The translations under genes were made by a program, and so were the position numbers. Positions 12,174 to 24,610 of a DNA stretch of 64,000 nucleotides are shown here, in pieces; positions within the stretch are counted from its first letter, which is position 1, and every line of letters begins with the position of its first letter. The notes beneath the pieces are model-generated. The model had not been told where the DNA came from. It saw only the letters and a list, made by a program, of their open reading frames with translations, and did not search any database. The DNA is from Mangifera indica (lineage: Eukaryota > Streptophyta > Magnoliopsida > Sapindales > Anacardiaceae), in NCBI RefSeq assembly GCF_011075055.1, contig NC_058148.1, positions 3,119,322 through 3,183,321 on the forward strand. Direction: 5' to 3'.

Positions 12174-14479
12174 TGTTAAACACTTTTGAAATGACTAATA
12201 TGAACCTAAAGGGGTGAATAGGTTCTAAAAGAATTTCTTTCTCAATAGCTAAGATTATATAAAACAACAATAAATACCAGAGCAACAATAAATATTAGAG
12301 TAAATATCTACAAAGCATGACAATAATAAATAATATTAACAGAGTACAGCTTAAGCAAATTAGCAAACAACTAACAAGAATTAAAGAGTTCAGATTTAGA
12401 AAAGCTTAATTTTAGAGTGGTTCAAGGCTTTCTCTTGCAAGCCTCTTATGTCCATTTCTCTAAGCAAATCATATTGGAGTTTCACTATCTCTTGAAAGTT
12501 TATTACACATAGTATATTCAGGATTGCTCTAAATATACTAGTTGATACAGGATTGCACCCAAGATGTTTGATTACAAAGAGATAAGTATTGAATGTTTTT
12601 ACAAGGCTGTAAATATAAGTTAAGTGCACTTGGTCTCTCAATGAATAAAAAAGAAGCTTGGTGAAAGTTACAGAGAAAACAGAGCTTTTTGGTTTTTTTT
12701 TTTTTTTATGTATAAAATGTCTAACCTTTTGCTTTTCAATCCAACCTCAATTGATAGAGCTAGGTTGTGTTCTATTTGTATTGAGTTGTCGTCAAAAACT
12801 AACTAAAAAATTCAATAAAAAAGGCTACAGTTAGAATTGCAATGGATAACTTTAAATACATTCAAGTAAAAAATCTGTGTCACAAGAGCTTGCTTCATTT
12901 AGTATAAAAAATATAGAAGCTTGAATGGGTATATACCAACTTGCACATGATTGAAGTACTAGTTTGATTTTACACAAGATAAAGAAGTATAAAACTAGAC
13001 TAGAGTGCGACATGGCTAGAAGGTTTTGAAAAACTACACAACAGGTAGAATTTTACACATATCACAATTTGATTAAATTATATGTCATAGTTGGGAGGTT
13101 TTTCGAAATTGCATGATAGGGATGAATTTATGTGTCATACCTAGACTAGTATTATGCGTCACAGTTGGGACAATTTTTGAGTGTCATGGCTGGGAAGAGC
13201 TTTTAAGTAGTTGATACGGGATTACACCCAAGATGTTTGATTACAAAGAGATAAAGTATTGAATGTTTTTACAAGGCTGTAAATATAAGCCAAGTGCACT
13301 TGGTCTCTCAATGAATAAAAAAGAAGCTTGGTGAAAGTTACAGAGAAAACAGAGTTTTTTGGTTTTTATGTATAAAATGTCTAACTTTTGCTTTTTAATC
13401 CAACCTCAATTGATATAGCTAGGTTATGTTCTATTTGTATTGAGTTGTCGTTAAAAACTAACTAAAAAATTCAATAAAAAAGGTTTCAGTCAGAATTGCA
13501 ATGGATAACTTTAAATACATTCAAGTAAAAAATCTGTGTCATAAGAGCTTGTTTCATTTCTATGTTTAATATAAAAAATATAGAAGCTTGAATAGGTATA
13601 TACCAACTTGCACATGATTGAAGTACTGGTTTGATTTTACACAAGATAAAGAAGTATAAGATTGGACTAGAATGCGACATGGCTAGAAGGTTTTGAAAAC
13701 TACACAACGGGTAGAATTTTACACATGTCACAATTTGATTAAATTATATGTCATAGTTGGGAGGTTTTAAGAAATTACATGATAGGGACGAATTTATGTG
13801 TCATACCTAGACTAGTATTATGTGTCACAGTTGGGACAATTTTTTAGTGTCATGGTTGGGAAGAGCTCTTAAGTAGTAAGTAACCATAGCTGGACATGTG
13901 GTGAGTTAAGAGAATGGTAGCATAACATGTGGTTTAGACACATAGCATGGTCTAGCTAGAGAGGAAAGTGTTATGGTTGGGACATTTTTTTATGTATCAT
14001 GGCTAAGACTTTTTTTTAAGTGTCACGATTAGGACATTTACGAGCTTAGACATGTGGCAATGATGCAATGGATTGGACTTACTTGCTTGGACACATGGAA
14101 GTGATACATGAAGAGAGTGTCACGACTAGGATATTTTAGTGTCTGTGACTTGGTCACATGGTGTAAAAAAGTGACACAGTTGGATAACTTTACACATGGC
14201 AAGGATGGGAAATTTACATGTGGCATGAAACCCCTCTGATGTCACAATTGGCATGTTATTAGAACATCATGACTAGACCTTTGCCATTTTTATTTCCAGA
14301 ACACTAAACGGTTAATGCATGGCTTAGTCACAGGAGAGGAACAACCAGTATTTTCTTACTTCAGATTTATCTACAAATTTCACACTTTGTCCATTTTGTA
14401 ATGCATTCATTTATTTTTTAGACATGTTAATATATTTAACTTAAGTTTTTATCACCATCAAAACATCAATATACAACAT
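12174..14479 (-). repeat. 5' LTR of the family B element, with internal duplication
   Basis: Begins TGTTAAACACTTTTG and ends TATACAACA on the plus strand. It is about 560 bases longer than the 3' LTR at 3085-4827. The excess is explained by a tandem duplication: 12541-13199 and 13200-13872 are near-identical copies. The tail at 13900-14290 holds the same short TCACGACTAGGACA-type repeats as the 3' LTR. Confidence 0.85.
12541..13872. repeat. Direct tandem duplication inside the LTR, period about 659 bases
   Basis: GTTGATACAGGATTGCACCC at 12541 recurs as GTTGATACGGGATTACACCC at 13200. Similarity continues through the poly-T/GGTTTTT zone, the TATAAAATGTCTAAC zone and the TGTCATGGCTGGGAAGAGC zone (about 13180 and 13852). 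The other LTR has one copy, so the duplication arose after or during this insertion, or the element was made from a variant template. Confidence 0.85.
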
Positions 14480-14649
14480 AAGGATTGTTAGTTCTTTTAT
14501 TTTATTTAATCATTTATCCAAACCATAAAACCATCTTTAAGATCCTTACAAACATTACCTTAACTTACATAGAGACAATCTTTGATTCTTAGGCATATCA
14601 AGAGATGTGCTTGACAAAAAGGGATTGAGATCCTAATCAATTAGATAGG

Positions 14650-15770
14650 GCTAACGACTTCATTTGTCTCATACCACTTGCATTCTCGAGAATCATGTTT
14701 CCTGCATAAACCTTTATAGTTTCTTTTCTAACCCAAGAAGCCTAGGTAATTCTTGCAAAATCTCTAATTGAAGTTGAAACACCCTTCTTCAAATACATAC
14801 CCTTAATCAGAATATCCCAATAGAAACGTGCACAATTGTTTGAGAGTTTTCAGTCCATTTTGGTTTGGTTTTTCATTAAGAACATCCTCAACATTTGTCA
14901 TGTGGGCTTGTCCTTAGAGTTGTCCCCTACGATTGCCTCTTTTTATACCAACATTTTGAAGCTTCTTGTGGAGTTTCCAATAGGTATCTTTGGTGTGACG
15001 TGCCTTTTTTTAGTAAGTGCACCAAACCCCTTCACGGTTGGACTACCTTTTATTCCTATTGTTCATAACCTTGTGTCCATCATTTGTAGAATTCATGGTT
15101 GATCCTTTATTGACAGAATTGTCAAGCATAACTCTTTTGTGACTCTCCTCAGCCCGTATTATTGAGAAAACTCTTTTAAGGGATGAGAGGACTTCTTTCC
15201 TAAGAATTTGGACTTGAACTTGATCAAAGTCAATATTGAGGCCTATAAGAAATTCAAAGATTCTTTCTATTTCTACAAACATCTGCAACATAACAACATC
15301 TTCTCCAGATTTCATTTGAAAGTTTTGATAATAATCCAACTCAAGCCAAAAACCTTTCATAGTACTATAGTACTCAGTAACAAAAAGGTTATCTTGCTTT
15401 GTGGTGTTGATTTTAGTTCGAATCCATAGATCACTACAACATCTTGTATTTTTGAATAGGTTTGGTGAATTGTTTCCCAAACTTCTTTAACTGTTATGAG
15501 GAACATGTAGGTCTAGCTTACTTTGGGTGTCATGGAGTTCCACAACAATGACATGATCATAAAATCTTCTTTATCCCATTTCGCAAACGTGGCATCCTCA
15601 GCAGTAGGTCTAGTTCCCATAAGATAGCTCAATTTTCCCTTTCCTTTAAGAAAGGTTTTAACAACTTGAGACCATTGAAGATAATTTTGGCCATTGAGCA
15701 GGTAGGAAGGCTGAATGTTATACAGTTCTCTTTTTGACTAAACTAGCATCTCATAATAATCCTCTGACAT
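14650..15770 (-). pseudogene. Gag remnant of family C copia
   Basis: From a possible ATG at 15770, the minus-strand translation gives NGQNYLQWSQVVKTFLKGKGKL, then AKWDKEDFMIMSLLWNSM, KEVWETI and, in the longest open piece (15480-15043), TKQDNLFVTEYYSTMKGFW and IFEFLIGLNIDFDQV. These are classic copia gag phrases (UBN2/Retrotran_gag type). Frame changes break it near 15480 and after 15050. No zinc knuckle was seen. Confidence 0.75.
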
Positions 15771-15874
15771 GATGACAGACAAAAAGAAAAAAACTAAAAA
15801 AGAATTGAGAAGAGTTTGACAACTAGCACCAAAGATTTAGAGAAAGAGTTTTTGGTACGAAATGGTCATAGAGT

Positions 15875-15886
15875 TGCTCTGATACC
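15875..15886 (-). other. Primer-binding site, family C
   Basis: The minus strand reads TGGTATCAGAGC immediately inside the LTR end TTCA. This is the standard initiator tRNA-Met primer site of plant copia elements. Confidence 0.8.
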
Positions 15887-16144
15887 ATGAATAAGAAACT
15901 AAAAATCTTCTTCTTTGATCATAAACGGAATACATTAATATAGTACAAGGTTAATGTCCTATTTAGGACAAAAACTAATTCCTACTAATCAAGCATAAAC
16001 TAATTAAATCTGCCTAAATTAGAATCATAGTTGTTAGCTAAATTAGGAAGATTATAATCAGCCTAAATTAGAGTTATTAGCTATCAATTAGCTATTTACA
16101 ACCATATACAATCCCCTAAACAAAGAATCCAAGATTCTCTAACA
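15887..16144 (-). repeat. LTR of family C copia
   Basis: Plus-strand reading TGAATAAGAAAC to ATTCTCTAACA, 258 bases, bounded by the primer site. It has TG/CA ends on the minus strand. No second copy is in the window. Confidence 0.7.
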
Positions 16145-16569
16145 GAAGCTGCTTTATTTATTTGGATTCTAGTGTTAAAGCCTCTCTTACATAGCTATTG
16201 TGATTCTGGTGATCATTAGCAACTACACAGGCGACGAAAATACTCTGTGTCTCTCTCACACTCTCTATTTTTTTGTGGCTAAAAAAGATAATGCAAAAGA
16301 GTTAGGATTATTGCATTTTTATCTTAATTTCTAGAAACGATACATAGGTATGTATAGATAATACACGACCATGTGTCGAATTGCATAATTAAAGGAACTT
16401 TCTATTTCACAGTGATTATAATTTGATCCACTTATCAATTTTCTATTGACTATATACAGTCATGTGTATCTCTATACACAGGTATGAACTACTGAAATTT
16501 AATAAAATTACTGAATTTAAAACGAAGAAAAAGACTAAAATACCTTTGGGCTTATCTAAAGGTGTTACA
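16145..16569 (-). repeat. Truncated 3' LTR of the chromovirus element
   Basis: Aligns with 22311-22740 (both share the stretch around GCAACTACACAGGCGACGAAAATAC and the end GGTGTTACA/GGTGTTATA). The rest of the LTR is missing at the junction with family C LTR. Next to it, 16570-16583 reads on the minus strand as a G-rich polypurine tract (GGGGGGAGTAT). Confidence 0.8.
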
Positions 16570-16599
16570 ATACTCCCCCCAATATGAATTTCATTTTCG

Positions 16600-17850
16600 A
16601 AATTCACTCGAACAGATGTTGGAATCTTTACTATATATCTTACTCAACCTTTCATGTGGCCTTCTCAAGTCAGTAATTCCTCTAAACTAGAGGAATCTAC
16701 TTATGTCAAAGCTCTTTAACTCGTTTATCTAGAATGTAAACTTGCTGCTTCTCGTAGACCAGGTTATCCTCAAGCTTGACATCTTCAACATTGAGCACAT
16801 GGGTAGGATCACTGATATACTTACGCAACAGCTATATATGAAACATATTATAAGTGTGATCCATACTTGCTAGTAATGCAACCTGGTAGGCAACCTTACC
16901 TACGTGCTCTAATACCTCAAAAGGTCTCACAAATCTCGATGTTAACTTGTCTTTTCTATAAGAGGTTACTCTAGCAAACACTTTATCACCCATTTGAAAC
17001 TCAAGATCATATCTCCTTTAATCTGCATAACTATTTTAACAGTCTTAGGCTTGCCTCACTCTCTTACTAATCATCCTTACATCTTTAATCATCCTCTAGA
17101 TTTGCTCGGGTCCTAATGACTAAACTAAGACATCTTTCTCTTTTATCTCATCCTAGTGTAACGGTGATCTACATCTTCTACCATATAGAGCTTTATAAAG
17201 AGTTATCTTAATGGTTATCTGGTAATTATTATTGTAAGCAAACTTTATCAATGGCAACATATCCATCTAACTCACTCATTTATTTAGACAACAAGCCGTC
17301 AACATGTCTTTGATCACTTAGTTGACTCTCTCAGTCTATCTATTAGCCTAGGGATGATATGTTATGTTGAATGTTAATTTTTTACCCAAGGATATTTACA
17401 TACTCTACCAAAATGTTGAGACAAATCTAGTGTCTTGATATGATATTATTGTCCTAGATACTCTATGAAATTTAACAATCTCCCTCATATAGATCTAATC
17501 CAGCTGATCTGTACTCGTGGCCTCTCTGGCTGCTATAAATATGCTAACTTGGTCAATTGGTCAACTATAACCCATAATGCATTATAGCCACCTCTAACCT
17601 TCAGTAATATAACCACAAAATCCATCGATATATGTTTCCATTTCTACTCAGGGATACTAAAGGGTTACAAAAGTCCAAATAACCTTTGATGTTTAGCCTT
17701 AACTTGTTGACATACAAGACACTTAGCCACAAAGTCTATAATGTCTTTCTTTATTCTTGGCAACTAGAACATCGTCCTCAAATTTAGATACATCTTTACA
17801 CTCCTAGGATGGTTCGTGTAAAAGGAATTATATGCCTTTGTTAGGATCTT
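16600..17850 (-). pseudogene. Chromovirus integrase and chromodomain-like end, remnant
   Basis: Minus-strand fragments: a zinc-binding zone with FVAKCLVCQQVKAKHQ near 17740-17690, a core start with WKHISMDFV near 17640, and near the end SDPTHVLNVEDVKLEDNLVYE and VKEL, followed by a degraded IPLV and ATWKVE (16830-16640). The last phrases match the end of plant chromovirus integrases, where ATWE-type sequence belongs to the chromodomain. Stops occur throughout. Confidence 0.75.
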
Positions 17851-17999
17851 ATCTCTCAAATTCTATTCTCAGGGAATATATATGTTCCCTTAAAACCTTA
17901 AGATATCCTCTACCATACTAAACTCAGTCTCAACATTTCTAGTCATCTTCTGCCTATTTTATAGACATCCTTCTTTTGAAGCCTCTGTTACATAGATCT

Positions 18000-19020
18000 C
18001 ATCCAAAAGGGTCAACCGAATCTAAAGACTTACCAACTGCCCAATAATGACCGAATCTACTCTCTTACAGACTTCTATTATAACTCATGGTGAGTAATAA
18101 TCTACGATAGGAATATCTGTAAACCATATTGACTTTACCTGGGTGGTATTTAATCTCACATTCATAGTTTTTTACCAACTCCAACCACTGTCTCTATCTT
18201 ATATTTAGTTTCTTTTGGGTGAAGAAATAACTAAGGCTCTTGTGATTTATGTAAATGTTACTTTTCACCCCATATAGGTAGTGTCATCATATCTTAAGTG
18301 CAAACACCACTATTACTAATTCAAGATAGTAGTTGGGTATTTAGTCTCATATTCTTTTAACTGACAGAAGGCATAAGCTATCACTTTCCCTTTTTGCATC
18401 AGTACTACTCCCAAACCCTGATATGAGGCATTTATATATAAATCATAGTTTTTGCCCTCCTCTAGCAAGGCAAGGATAGAAGTTGAGGTCAATTGTATCT
18501 TCAATTCCTGGAAACTCTACTCATAGACCTCTGACCATTTGAAAGGAATCTTTATACGTGTCAACTCTATTAAGGTCGAGCTAACTTGGTGAATCCCTCA
18601 AGTAGCCTGCTCATACTCCTTTCAAGTTTTAGAGTAAACCAAGATGTCGTCAATGAACACTACCAAGAACTTATCTAGACAATCCTAGAATACCTTGTTT
18701 ATGAGGTTCATAAATACTATTAGGGCATTAGTCAGTCTGAAGGGCATGATCACAAACTCATAATGTCTATATCTAGTTCTAAAAGTAGTCTTAGGTATAT
18801 CCTATTATACTACTTTAATTTGGTGATACCTTGACCTCAGATCTATCTTAAAGAACATTGAAGCACCCTTGAGTTGGCTAAACAAATAATCAATTCTTGG
18901 GAGTGGGTACTTATGATTCACTGTCACCTTATTCAACTCCTTATAGTCAATGCACATTCTCATTGATATATTTTTCTTTTGTACGAAGAGGATAAGTTCA
19001 CCCTATAGTAAGTGGCTCAA
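18000..19020 (-). pseudogene. Chromovirus reverse transcriptase and RNase H remnant
   Basis: On the minus strand, about 18990-18560 gives [50 protein letters not shown] and FIDDILVYS, the gypsy reverse transcriptase core with its active-site box (near 18660). Fragment 18504-18316 gives LYINASYQGLGVVLMQKGKVIAYA, the RNase H start (the usual Asp of TDAS is Asn here). Several stops interrupt. Confidence 0.85.
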
Positions 19021-19029
19021 TCTGATGAA

Positions 19030-20570
19030 TCCACTATCTAGTAGTTCTTCTAACACTTTCTTTAATTCTTGTAATTCTATTGGGGCTATTTTGTATGAGG
19101 CTTTAGAAATTGGTACTATTTTCGAGGCCAACTCAATATTAAACTTTATCTTCTTCTCAGGTGCTAAGCCTATAAGACTGTCAAGGAATGTATCTGGAAA
19201 CTCTTACATTACTAAAGTATCTTTTATGTCTGAAATATTCTTAATTAATTTTTGAACCACGTGCACCAAATATGTCGTATATCAATTACTCAACATTTTC
19301 TTAACCTTGATATTACTAATCATCATGCTGAGAATTTAACCTTGTCTGAATGTGAACTGCTTACCATTATCCATACTAAATCTAACTTTCTTTTTTTTAC
19401 AGTCTATTTTAGTTTCCTATCTGCTTAGAAAATTCATACCCAATATCATATTGAAGTCTTGCATGTTCATGATTATTAAGTTCATGACCATTGCATGGCC
19501 TCTACCAATATTAAACTACTATGAACCTGGTCTCCATTTGGCATCTCTATGCTAATCGAGGGAACAATTGAAGGCTTTAGTCTAATCTCTCAACTATGCC
19601 TTTAATAACAAAATAATGTGTAGCACCATAGTCAATTAAAGCATATAAAGGATAAACATAAAATAGTAATAGCCTATCATAGTTGTAGGGTACATTTGTC
19701 TGTGCCTGAGAAGGTATAAATATACAGACTTTTCCTTCCCTAACAATCTATTTTATTGGTATCGGCACTATTGTTAGGGTTATACATTGTCTAGCCTTCA
19801 CATACAAGATGTCAACTAAAACATAAATTGACATAAAAGCCTATCTAAAATCTGCCCATGAAATCTATAAAACTTGATGGGTTTCATACAAAGTCCACTA
19901 CCAGACCTTAGCATTATTTTTCAGTAAGAGACTGGTATACTGGATCTTATCAATATCTGTCATAAAGTAGATCCTCATGACATCCTCCATTGCCTCTAAC
20001 CACTCCTTAACTGGCAGTCCTCCTAACACTACACTACCTCTGAAATTTAGGGGCTGATGATAACTAGACAGACTATAAATAAGATGTGTCTATCTTTTGC
20101 TACTACCTCTAATCTCAACTTGAGGTGTTTTTACACTCTTCATCCTTTGCTAGGATAGTGCTTCTATATTTGACTACTGCTCTAACATTAGTAGGGTTTA
20201 GGCTAAATGCCTTACACTGGCTGACACATTTTTATTTTATGTCAAAACCTTCTCCACAATTTGATGGATGGCAATACTATTAATGGAAGGTGTAACTAGT
20301 GTACCAAATACCTATCCTTGAGCCTCAGCTTAGCTCCTCTCTTAACTATGGACTTTTAGGGCATCTTTATCAATCTCTTAGATCTTCTCATCTTGAAATC
20401 ATGATAACTTTTGGGCATATATTACTTTTAACCTAAAAGTAGGTATGTTATACTTATAGTGGTACGCATGCGGGGGCAATCAACACTACACTAGAGGCTA
20501 CTTTCTTACTTAACTCTATATGTATTTTTTAAAACACATAAAACTTTTCACATTTTTATGTGCCAAGATC
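19030..20570 (-). pseudogene. Chromovirus gag and protease remnant
   Basis: Minus strand. The protease is visible from about 19640 (LIDYGATHYF; the active-site triplet is Asp-Tyr-Gly instead of Asp-Ser-Gly) to about 19420 (DFNMILGMNFLSR, the usual DFDVILGMDWL block). Upstream, toward 20570, lies the gag zone, so degraded that I can only infer it from position between protease and primer site. Confidence 0.6.
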
Positions 20571-20574
20571 ATGC

Positions 20575-20588
20575 TCTGATACTGTAAA
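20575..20588 (-). other. Primer-binding site of the chromovirus element
   Basis: The minus strand reads TTTACAGTATCAGAGC after the LTR end GTGTTACA. It resembles the initiator tRNA-Met site TGGTATCAGAGC with changes. Confidence 0.6.
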
Positions 20589-22740
20589 TGTAACACTCCT
20601 CTTTAGATACATAGCCCTGATGACAATATATCAAAAGGGACGTGCACAACTGGACTGTTTAAAAACTTTAATGCATAATCATAATTATAAAGCATGTAAA
20701 AATATGATGTAATAAAAACACTTTATAAGTCAAACTCATAAAATAATAATTATATGAAAATCTATATTATAAAATAATTGCATCAATGTTTCTGAAAATG
20801 CTGATATTAATAATAACAAGCTTATGTTTACTAATATTGAAATGACATAAACGCCCCTCCCCTCATGTAACCACTTGTTGGATTACTAGATCCTTGTTTG
20901 CCCCGTTACCCACCTCTGCTTGTAAAACATACAAAGAAAATGTATGAGTAAAACTTAGTAAGTGGAGACTTTTCAACATCTATAACTATTATACTATCTA
21001 GTGGTAAAACTCACATTTCATTTGTAAGCTAACTATTGTCACACTACAGTATCTCGATGCCCTAACATGCATCATCTCTGAAAATTGTAGAGACCCAAGC
21101 TAGAATCGACATATCTGATACCCTAGTAAAAGCTGCTATCATGCCTCATGCACTTGCCAAATAGCCTATTGGGGCTTGTTAATTAGAACACCTTTTTCAC
21201 ACGAGAAAATCTTAGATAGTAACTCTTTCTCTTACCACATAAACTGATCAAAACTACTAACAAACCATCTGAAGATGGCCCCTACCTTAGGTACATATAT
21301 GGTGCATCCCGTTAATCACATGATGAATATCTAAAAGTCACATCCTTATCATACACACCTTAATTGAACTGGGTGGTTATGCACCTTGATGTCGAGTGCA
21401 TGATACATCTCATAGGTATCTAGCCTTATTGCTTTTACAAATAATATCACTTATGCATATAGCTAGTGACTATTTAATTGTATGACATTAGTCTTAAGGT
21501 TGCTAACCTTTCAACTCAATTTGAGTTTGTGTCATCATCCACACAGTCGAACACCTTATTTATGTCTTTCTTGAATTATTATTTCTCTATTAGCTTTTTA
21601 TTATTCTTATATAACCCTCCCTTCTTATGCATATAGCCTAGGGGTACAATCATTTGTGACTTTGTCTAGGGGTACACAGTCGTGTGTTTCTCAACCCACA
21701 CCCATGTGCTCATATGCCTTTTAAACCATATACATAGGCGAGTGACACTTAACACACGGTCATGTATAGAGTATATGCACACGAGGAGTTAACTTAGACA
21801 TACTGTCATGTTCTTGGATCCATGTGTCCTCTAGTGCACGTCACCCACTTTTAGGAAGTTATACACGGGCATGTGTCCTTTGCCACATGATTATGTATTT
21901 CTTCCCTCAAAATGAGCATAGGATCATCAGACTTTCAAATTTTTTGGAATAACACACAAACATATATGGAACCACACACAACCATAAGTCACAATATAAA
22001 AATCACATCCCAGGGTTTCTACATTTTTTCAATTGTAAATTCAGCAAAATTACTTCTTCTAAGGCATATACAAAGTCTCTATGCACCCTAAATATGATAT
22101 TCATACAATTTATCTAATTAAAATACATATACATGGCTCTAAAGCATTAATCAAGCCAAAACATATAACATTCACATAATCAAGAGATTAGGCATGCATA
22201 CAATTCCTCATATTTGTATATAACATCAATTTCATTAACTAGATCATTACTACTCTATTTGAAAATCCTTAAATCATGCATATAACAGAATTATTCCACA
22301 AAATCACATGATCAAACAAAAGAAGTCGCTTCACTTGGATTTTGGTGATAAAGCCTTTCGACACAGTTACAATGATCCAATGATTATTGGTAGCTACACA
22401 AGCAACGAAAATACTTCATCTCTCTTTCATACTCTTTGCTTTCTACAGTTGGAAAAAGATAATGCGAAAGAGTTAGGGTTATCATGTTTTTATTTTAATT
22501 TCTAGAAGTGATACACAAGTGTGTATGGATTATACACAACCGTGTGTGTAGTTGTACAATTTAAGCAACTTTTTGTTTCGCCACGATCACAATCTGATCC
22601 ACTTATCGACTTTCTATTGACCATACATGGTTGTGGATATCTTCATGCACGAGTGTGTACTACTAAAATTTAAAGAAATCACTAAATTTGAAACTAGCAA
22701 AAAGACTTAAATGCCCTTAGGCTTAGTTGAAGGTGTTATA
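20589..22740 (-). repeat. 5' LTR of the chromovirus element
   Basis: Plus-strand reading TGTAACACTCC to GGTGTTATA, about 2.15 kb. It holds many imperfect inverted motifs of the CACACGGTCATGTG kind (for example 21668-21910 and 22515-22660). A related solo copy lies at 30264-31860. Confidence 0.8.
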
Positions 22741-24250
22741 GAAGTTATTTAGGTCTGGTCTACAAAATTTGCCTTCTACAACAGTTGTGCATTAGATTTT
22801 CAAGAATCCTGCTACAACCTATTCATTCCATTTCTCTGTAGCCTGCCCACAACCTCATTTCCAACAACAACATGCCAAACTTCCTAAACTTTTTCTCCAA
22901 GCTTGCCTTTCACATAACTTGCAATATGTTGGATAACTTGCATATGATTTTTGGTCCTTTGATTTTGTATAGATGGTATTCATGGATAGGCCACTCACTT
23001 GATTTACAAACTTGTTTTAGCTTGTTTGCTTGTCCTCCTCTAGAATTCTATCATTGTAGGAATCGTGATAAACCTTCAAGAAGAGTTGCTTCTTTTGCTT
23101 TGCTTGATGGTGTTGGCCTGCTTCCTTGGGTTGTTTATTGTCTTTTCCCTTGAGTGAGACAAGTTTAGGTTGTTCTTTTACCTTTTTTAGTAAGTTTGTT
23201 TTTTGTTAAAATATTATTTTATGTAACAGAAGAAAAAGGGTTTCATTCGGTAGAACTTATCCAAATATTTGCTTATTATAGTGGAACTTAAGATAATATA
23301 GTGGTAATTACCAACAAATAAAAAAAATTGAAAGTTATCAAATTGCAACTGTTCATGCAAGAATTACCAAAAAAAAAAAAAAACACTTCGGACAAACTCA
23401 AAAAAAGCTTTTGATAAAAACTAACAAACAATAAAATAACTTACTTGAAATTCTATAATTGCTTTTAAAATATAATCAAACAAATTTAAAATATATATAT
23501 GTTTTATATATTGATGGATATAATTCAATTTAAAATATTTTTGTTAGAGTGTCATTTGGGAAATTAAATAAAGACAAACCATTAAGCATCTATACCTATG
23601 AGCAAATAAGATACTCTTTATGATTTTCCCTTTAATGTTAAAAACCAAAACAAAAGTCACTCAAACTCAAAATACAGTCATGCAAACGGAGTACTGTTCA
23701 CGCAAGTTACTGTTTGCACAAACAGCATTTTGCATGAACAGTACCTTACTTTTACAATCACTGTTCACCATACTATTTATAAAAAACAATATTCTGTGAA
23801 CAGTAATTTGTATGAACAGTACATACGTTTGTATGTATTTTTGTGTATTTTCATGCAATTCTATCTCGACAACTTTTTCGGGTAAAATTTGATCAAATCA
23901 CAAGTATAATATAATAAAATATACCAAATAAATTGTCATAATATGATTTTCAATATTTTGCAACTAAAATATGAGTTTGTTGAGACAAAAAAGGGTAAAA
24001 GAGAAAGTAACTATAGTGAAAATGGTATTATTGACACAAAGTTTGAAAAGTAAAATTTAACTTTTTTACACAAAAAATATAAGTGAGATATTTTTTTTGG
24101 TCTATTTTATTTAATTTCTAGTGCCATTTGCTTTAAAGTGTTTTTTTTTTAACTAATAGATAGGCTGGCCAGCTATGAAAATCCTTTAAAATTTTTTCGA
24201 GGGCTTGGATTCTTAGAATTATAAATGGCCTAAATATGTAGCAGACCAGG
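22741..24250. other. Unassigned AT-rich stretch
   Basis: 22760-23160 is less AT-rich and could be a remnant of a coding element, but no reading frame gave a family I know. 23360-23380 holds an A run. A cluster of ACTGTTCA/TGAACAGT motifs lies at 23691-23822 and is listed separately. No gene is seen. Confidence 0.4.
23691..23822. repeat. Cluster of ACTGTTCA / TGAACAGT motifs
   Basis: The 8-base word occurs in both orientations: ACTGTTCA at 23693 and about 23760, TGAACAGT at about 23735, 23797 and 23815, plus the related inverted pair TACTGTTTGCACAAACAGCA near 23709. Five hits in about 130 bases, with both strands used, is far above chance. Confidence 0.7.
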
Positions 24251-24610
24251 TTGGGTGGGATCTAAATTCTACTACAATAACGGACCTTCAAATTGGGCTG
24301 GTTGGTTTATGGGATGTATAAGACCACGGTCCGGTCCAATATATATAGGTGGGGTCAACTCATTAATTTTTAATATTATAATTATTAATTTTTTTAATAT
24401 TATGTTAACAGTATTAGGCTGGGTCAATCCATGGGTTTTATGTCCAGACTTGTGATCCGGTTCGATCCACGGGCCTGTTACAGTATCAAATAAAGCCATT
24501 TTCTCAGGTTTTGGGTTGGGCCATGGGCTGACCCGACCCAACTGACTCCTCTGCTTACAACTAAGGTTTGCAACTCGATAAAGCAAACTAAACAAACAAA
24601 ATTTTCTCCT
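24251..24610. other. GC-richer island with GGGTTGGGC-type repeats
   Basis: Unlike its surroundings this stretch is rich in words such as GGTTGGGTGGG, GGGCCTGTTAC, GACCCGACCCAAC and their complements, which pair left against right. It resembles a degraded short inverted-repeat transposon, but I could not fix ends or a target duplication. It lies about 300 bases upstream of the RING gene and may be part of its promoter region. Confidence 0.3.

Larger units (their letters stand above)
3085..14479 (-). mobile_element. Complete, decayed SIRE-like copia element (family B)
   Basis: Reading on the minus strand, the order is 5' LTR (14479-12174), primer site (12172-12161), gag, protease, integrase, reverse transcriptase, RNase H, a third ORF, polypurine tract (about 4840-4828) and 3' LTR (4827-3085). 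Gag-protease-integrase-RT-RNase H is the Ty1/copia order. Long LTRs and an extra ORF after pol suggest the SIRE/Maximus lineage. The flanking bases are CAAGG (3080-3084) and TAAGG (14480-14484), a likely 5-bp target-site duplication with one change. Every ORF is broken by stops and frameshifts, so the copy is old and cannot move by itself. Confidence 0.85.
14480..16144 (-). mobile_element. 5' part of a short-LTR copia element (family C)
   Basis: On the minus strand the order is LTR (16144-15887), primer site (15886-15875), then gag from about 15770 downward. No pol or second LTR is present: at its low-coordinate end it abuts the family B element and at its high end the gypsy LTR fragment. The LTR starts TGTTAGAGAATC and is only 258 bases long, so this family is unrelated to families A and B. 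Confidence 0.75.
16145..22740 (-). mobile_element. Decayed gypsy element, chromovirus (Tekay-like)
   Basis: On the minus strand the order is 5' LTR (22740-20589), primer site, gag, protease, reverse transcriptase, RNase H, integrase with a chromodomain-like end, polypurine tract and a truncated 3' LTR (16569-16145). Integrase after RT and RNase H is the Ty3/gypsy order. The 3' LTR has lost most of its length where the family C copia fragment begins. Every domain is interrupted by stops. Confidence 0.8.

Noticed and set aside
22872..23153. 93-codon open frame
   Set aside because: No motif on either strand; may be a remnant of a mobile element but no family could be named.
24272..24595. 107-codon open frame on the minus strand
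   Set aside because: Lies in the repeat-like GC-richer island, and a second frame is open on the other strand; no motif.
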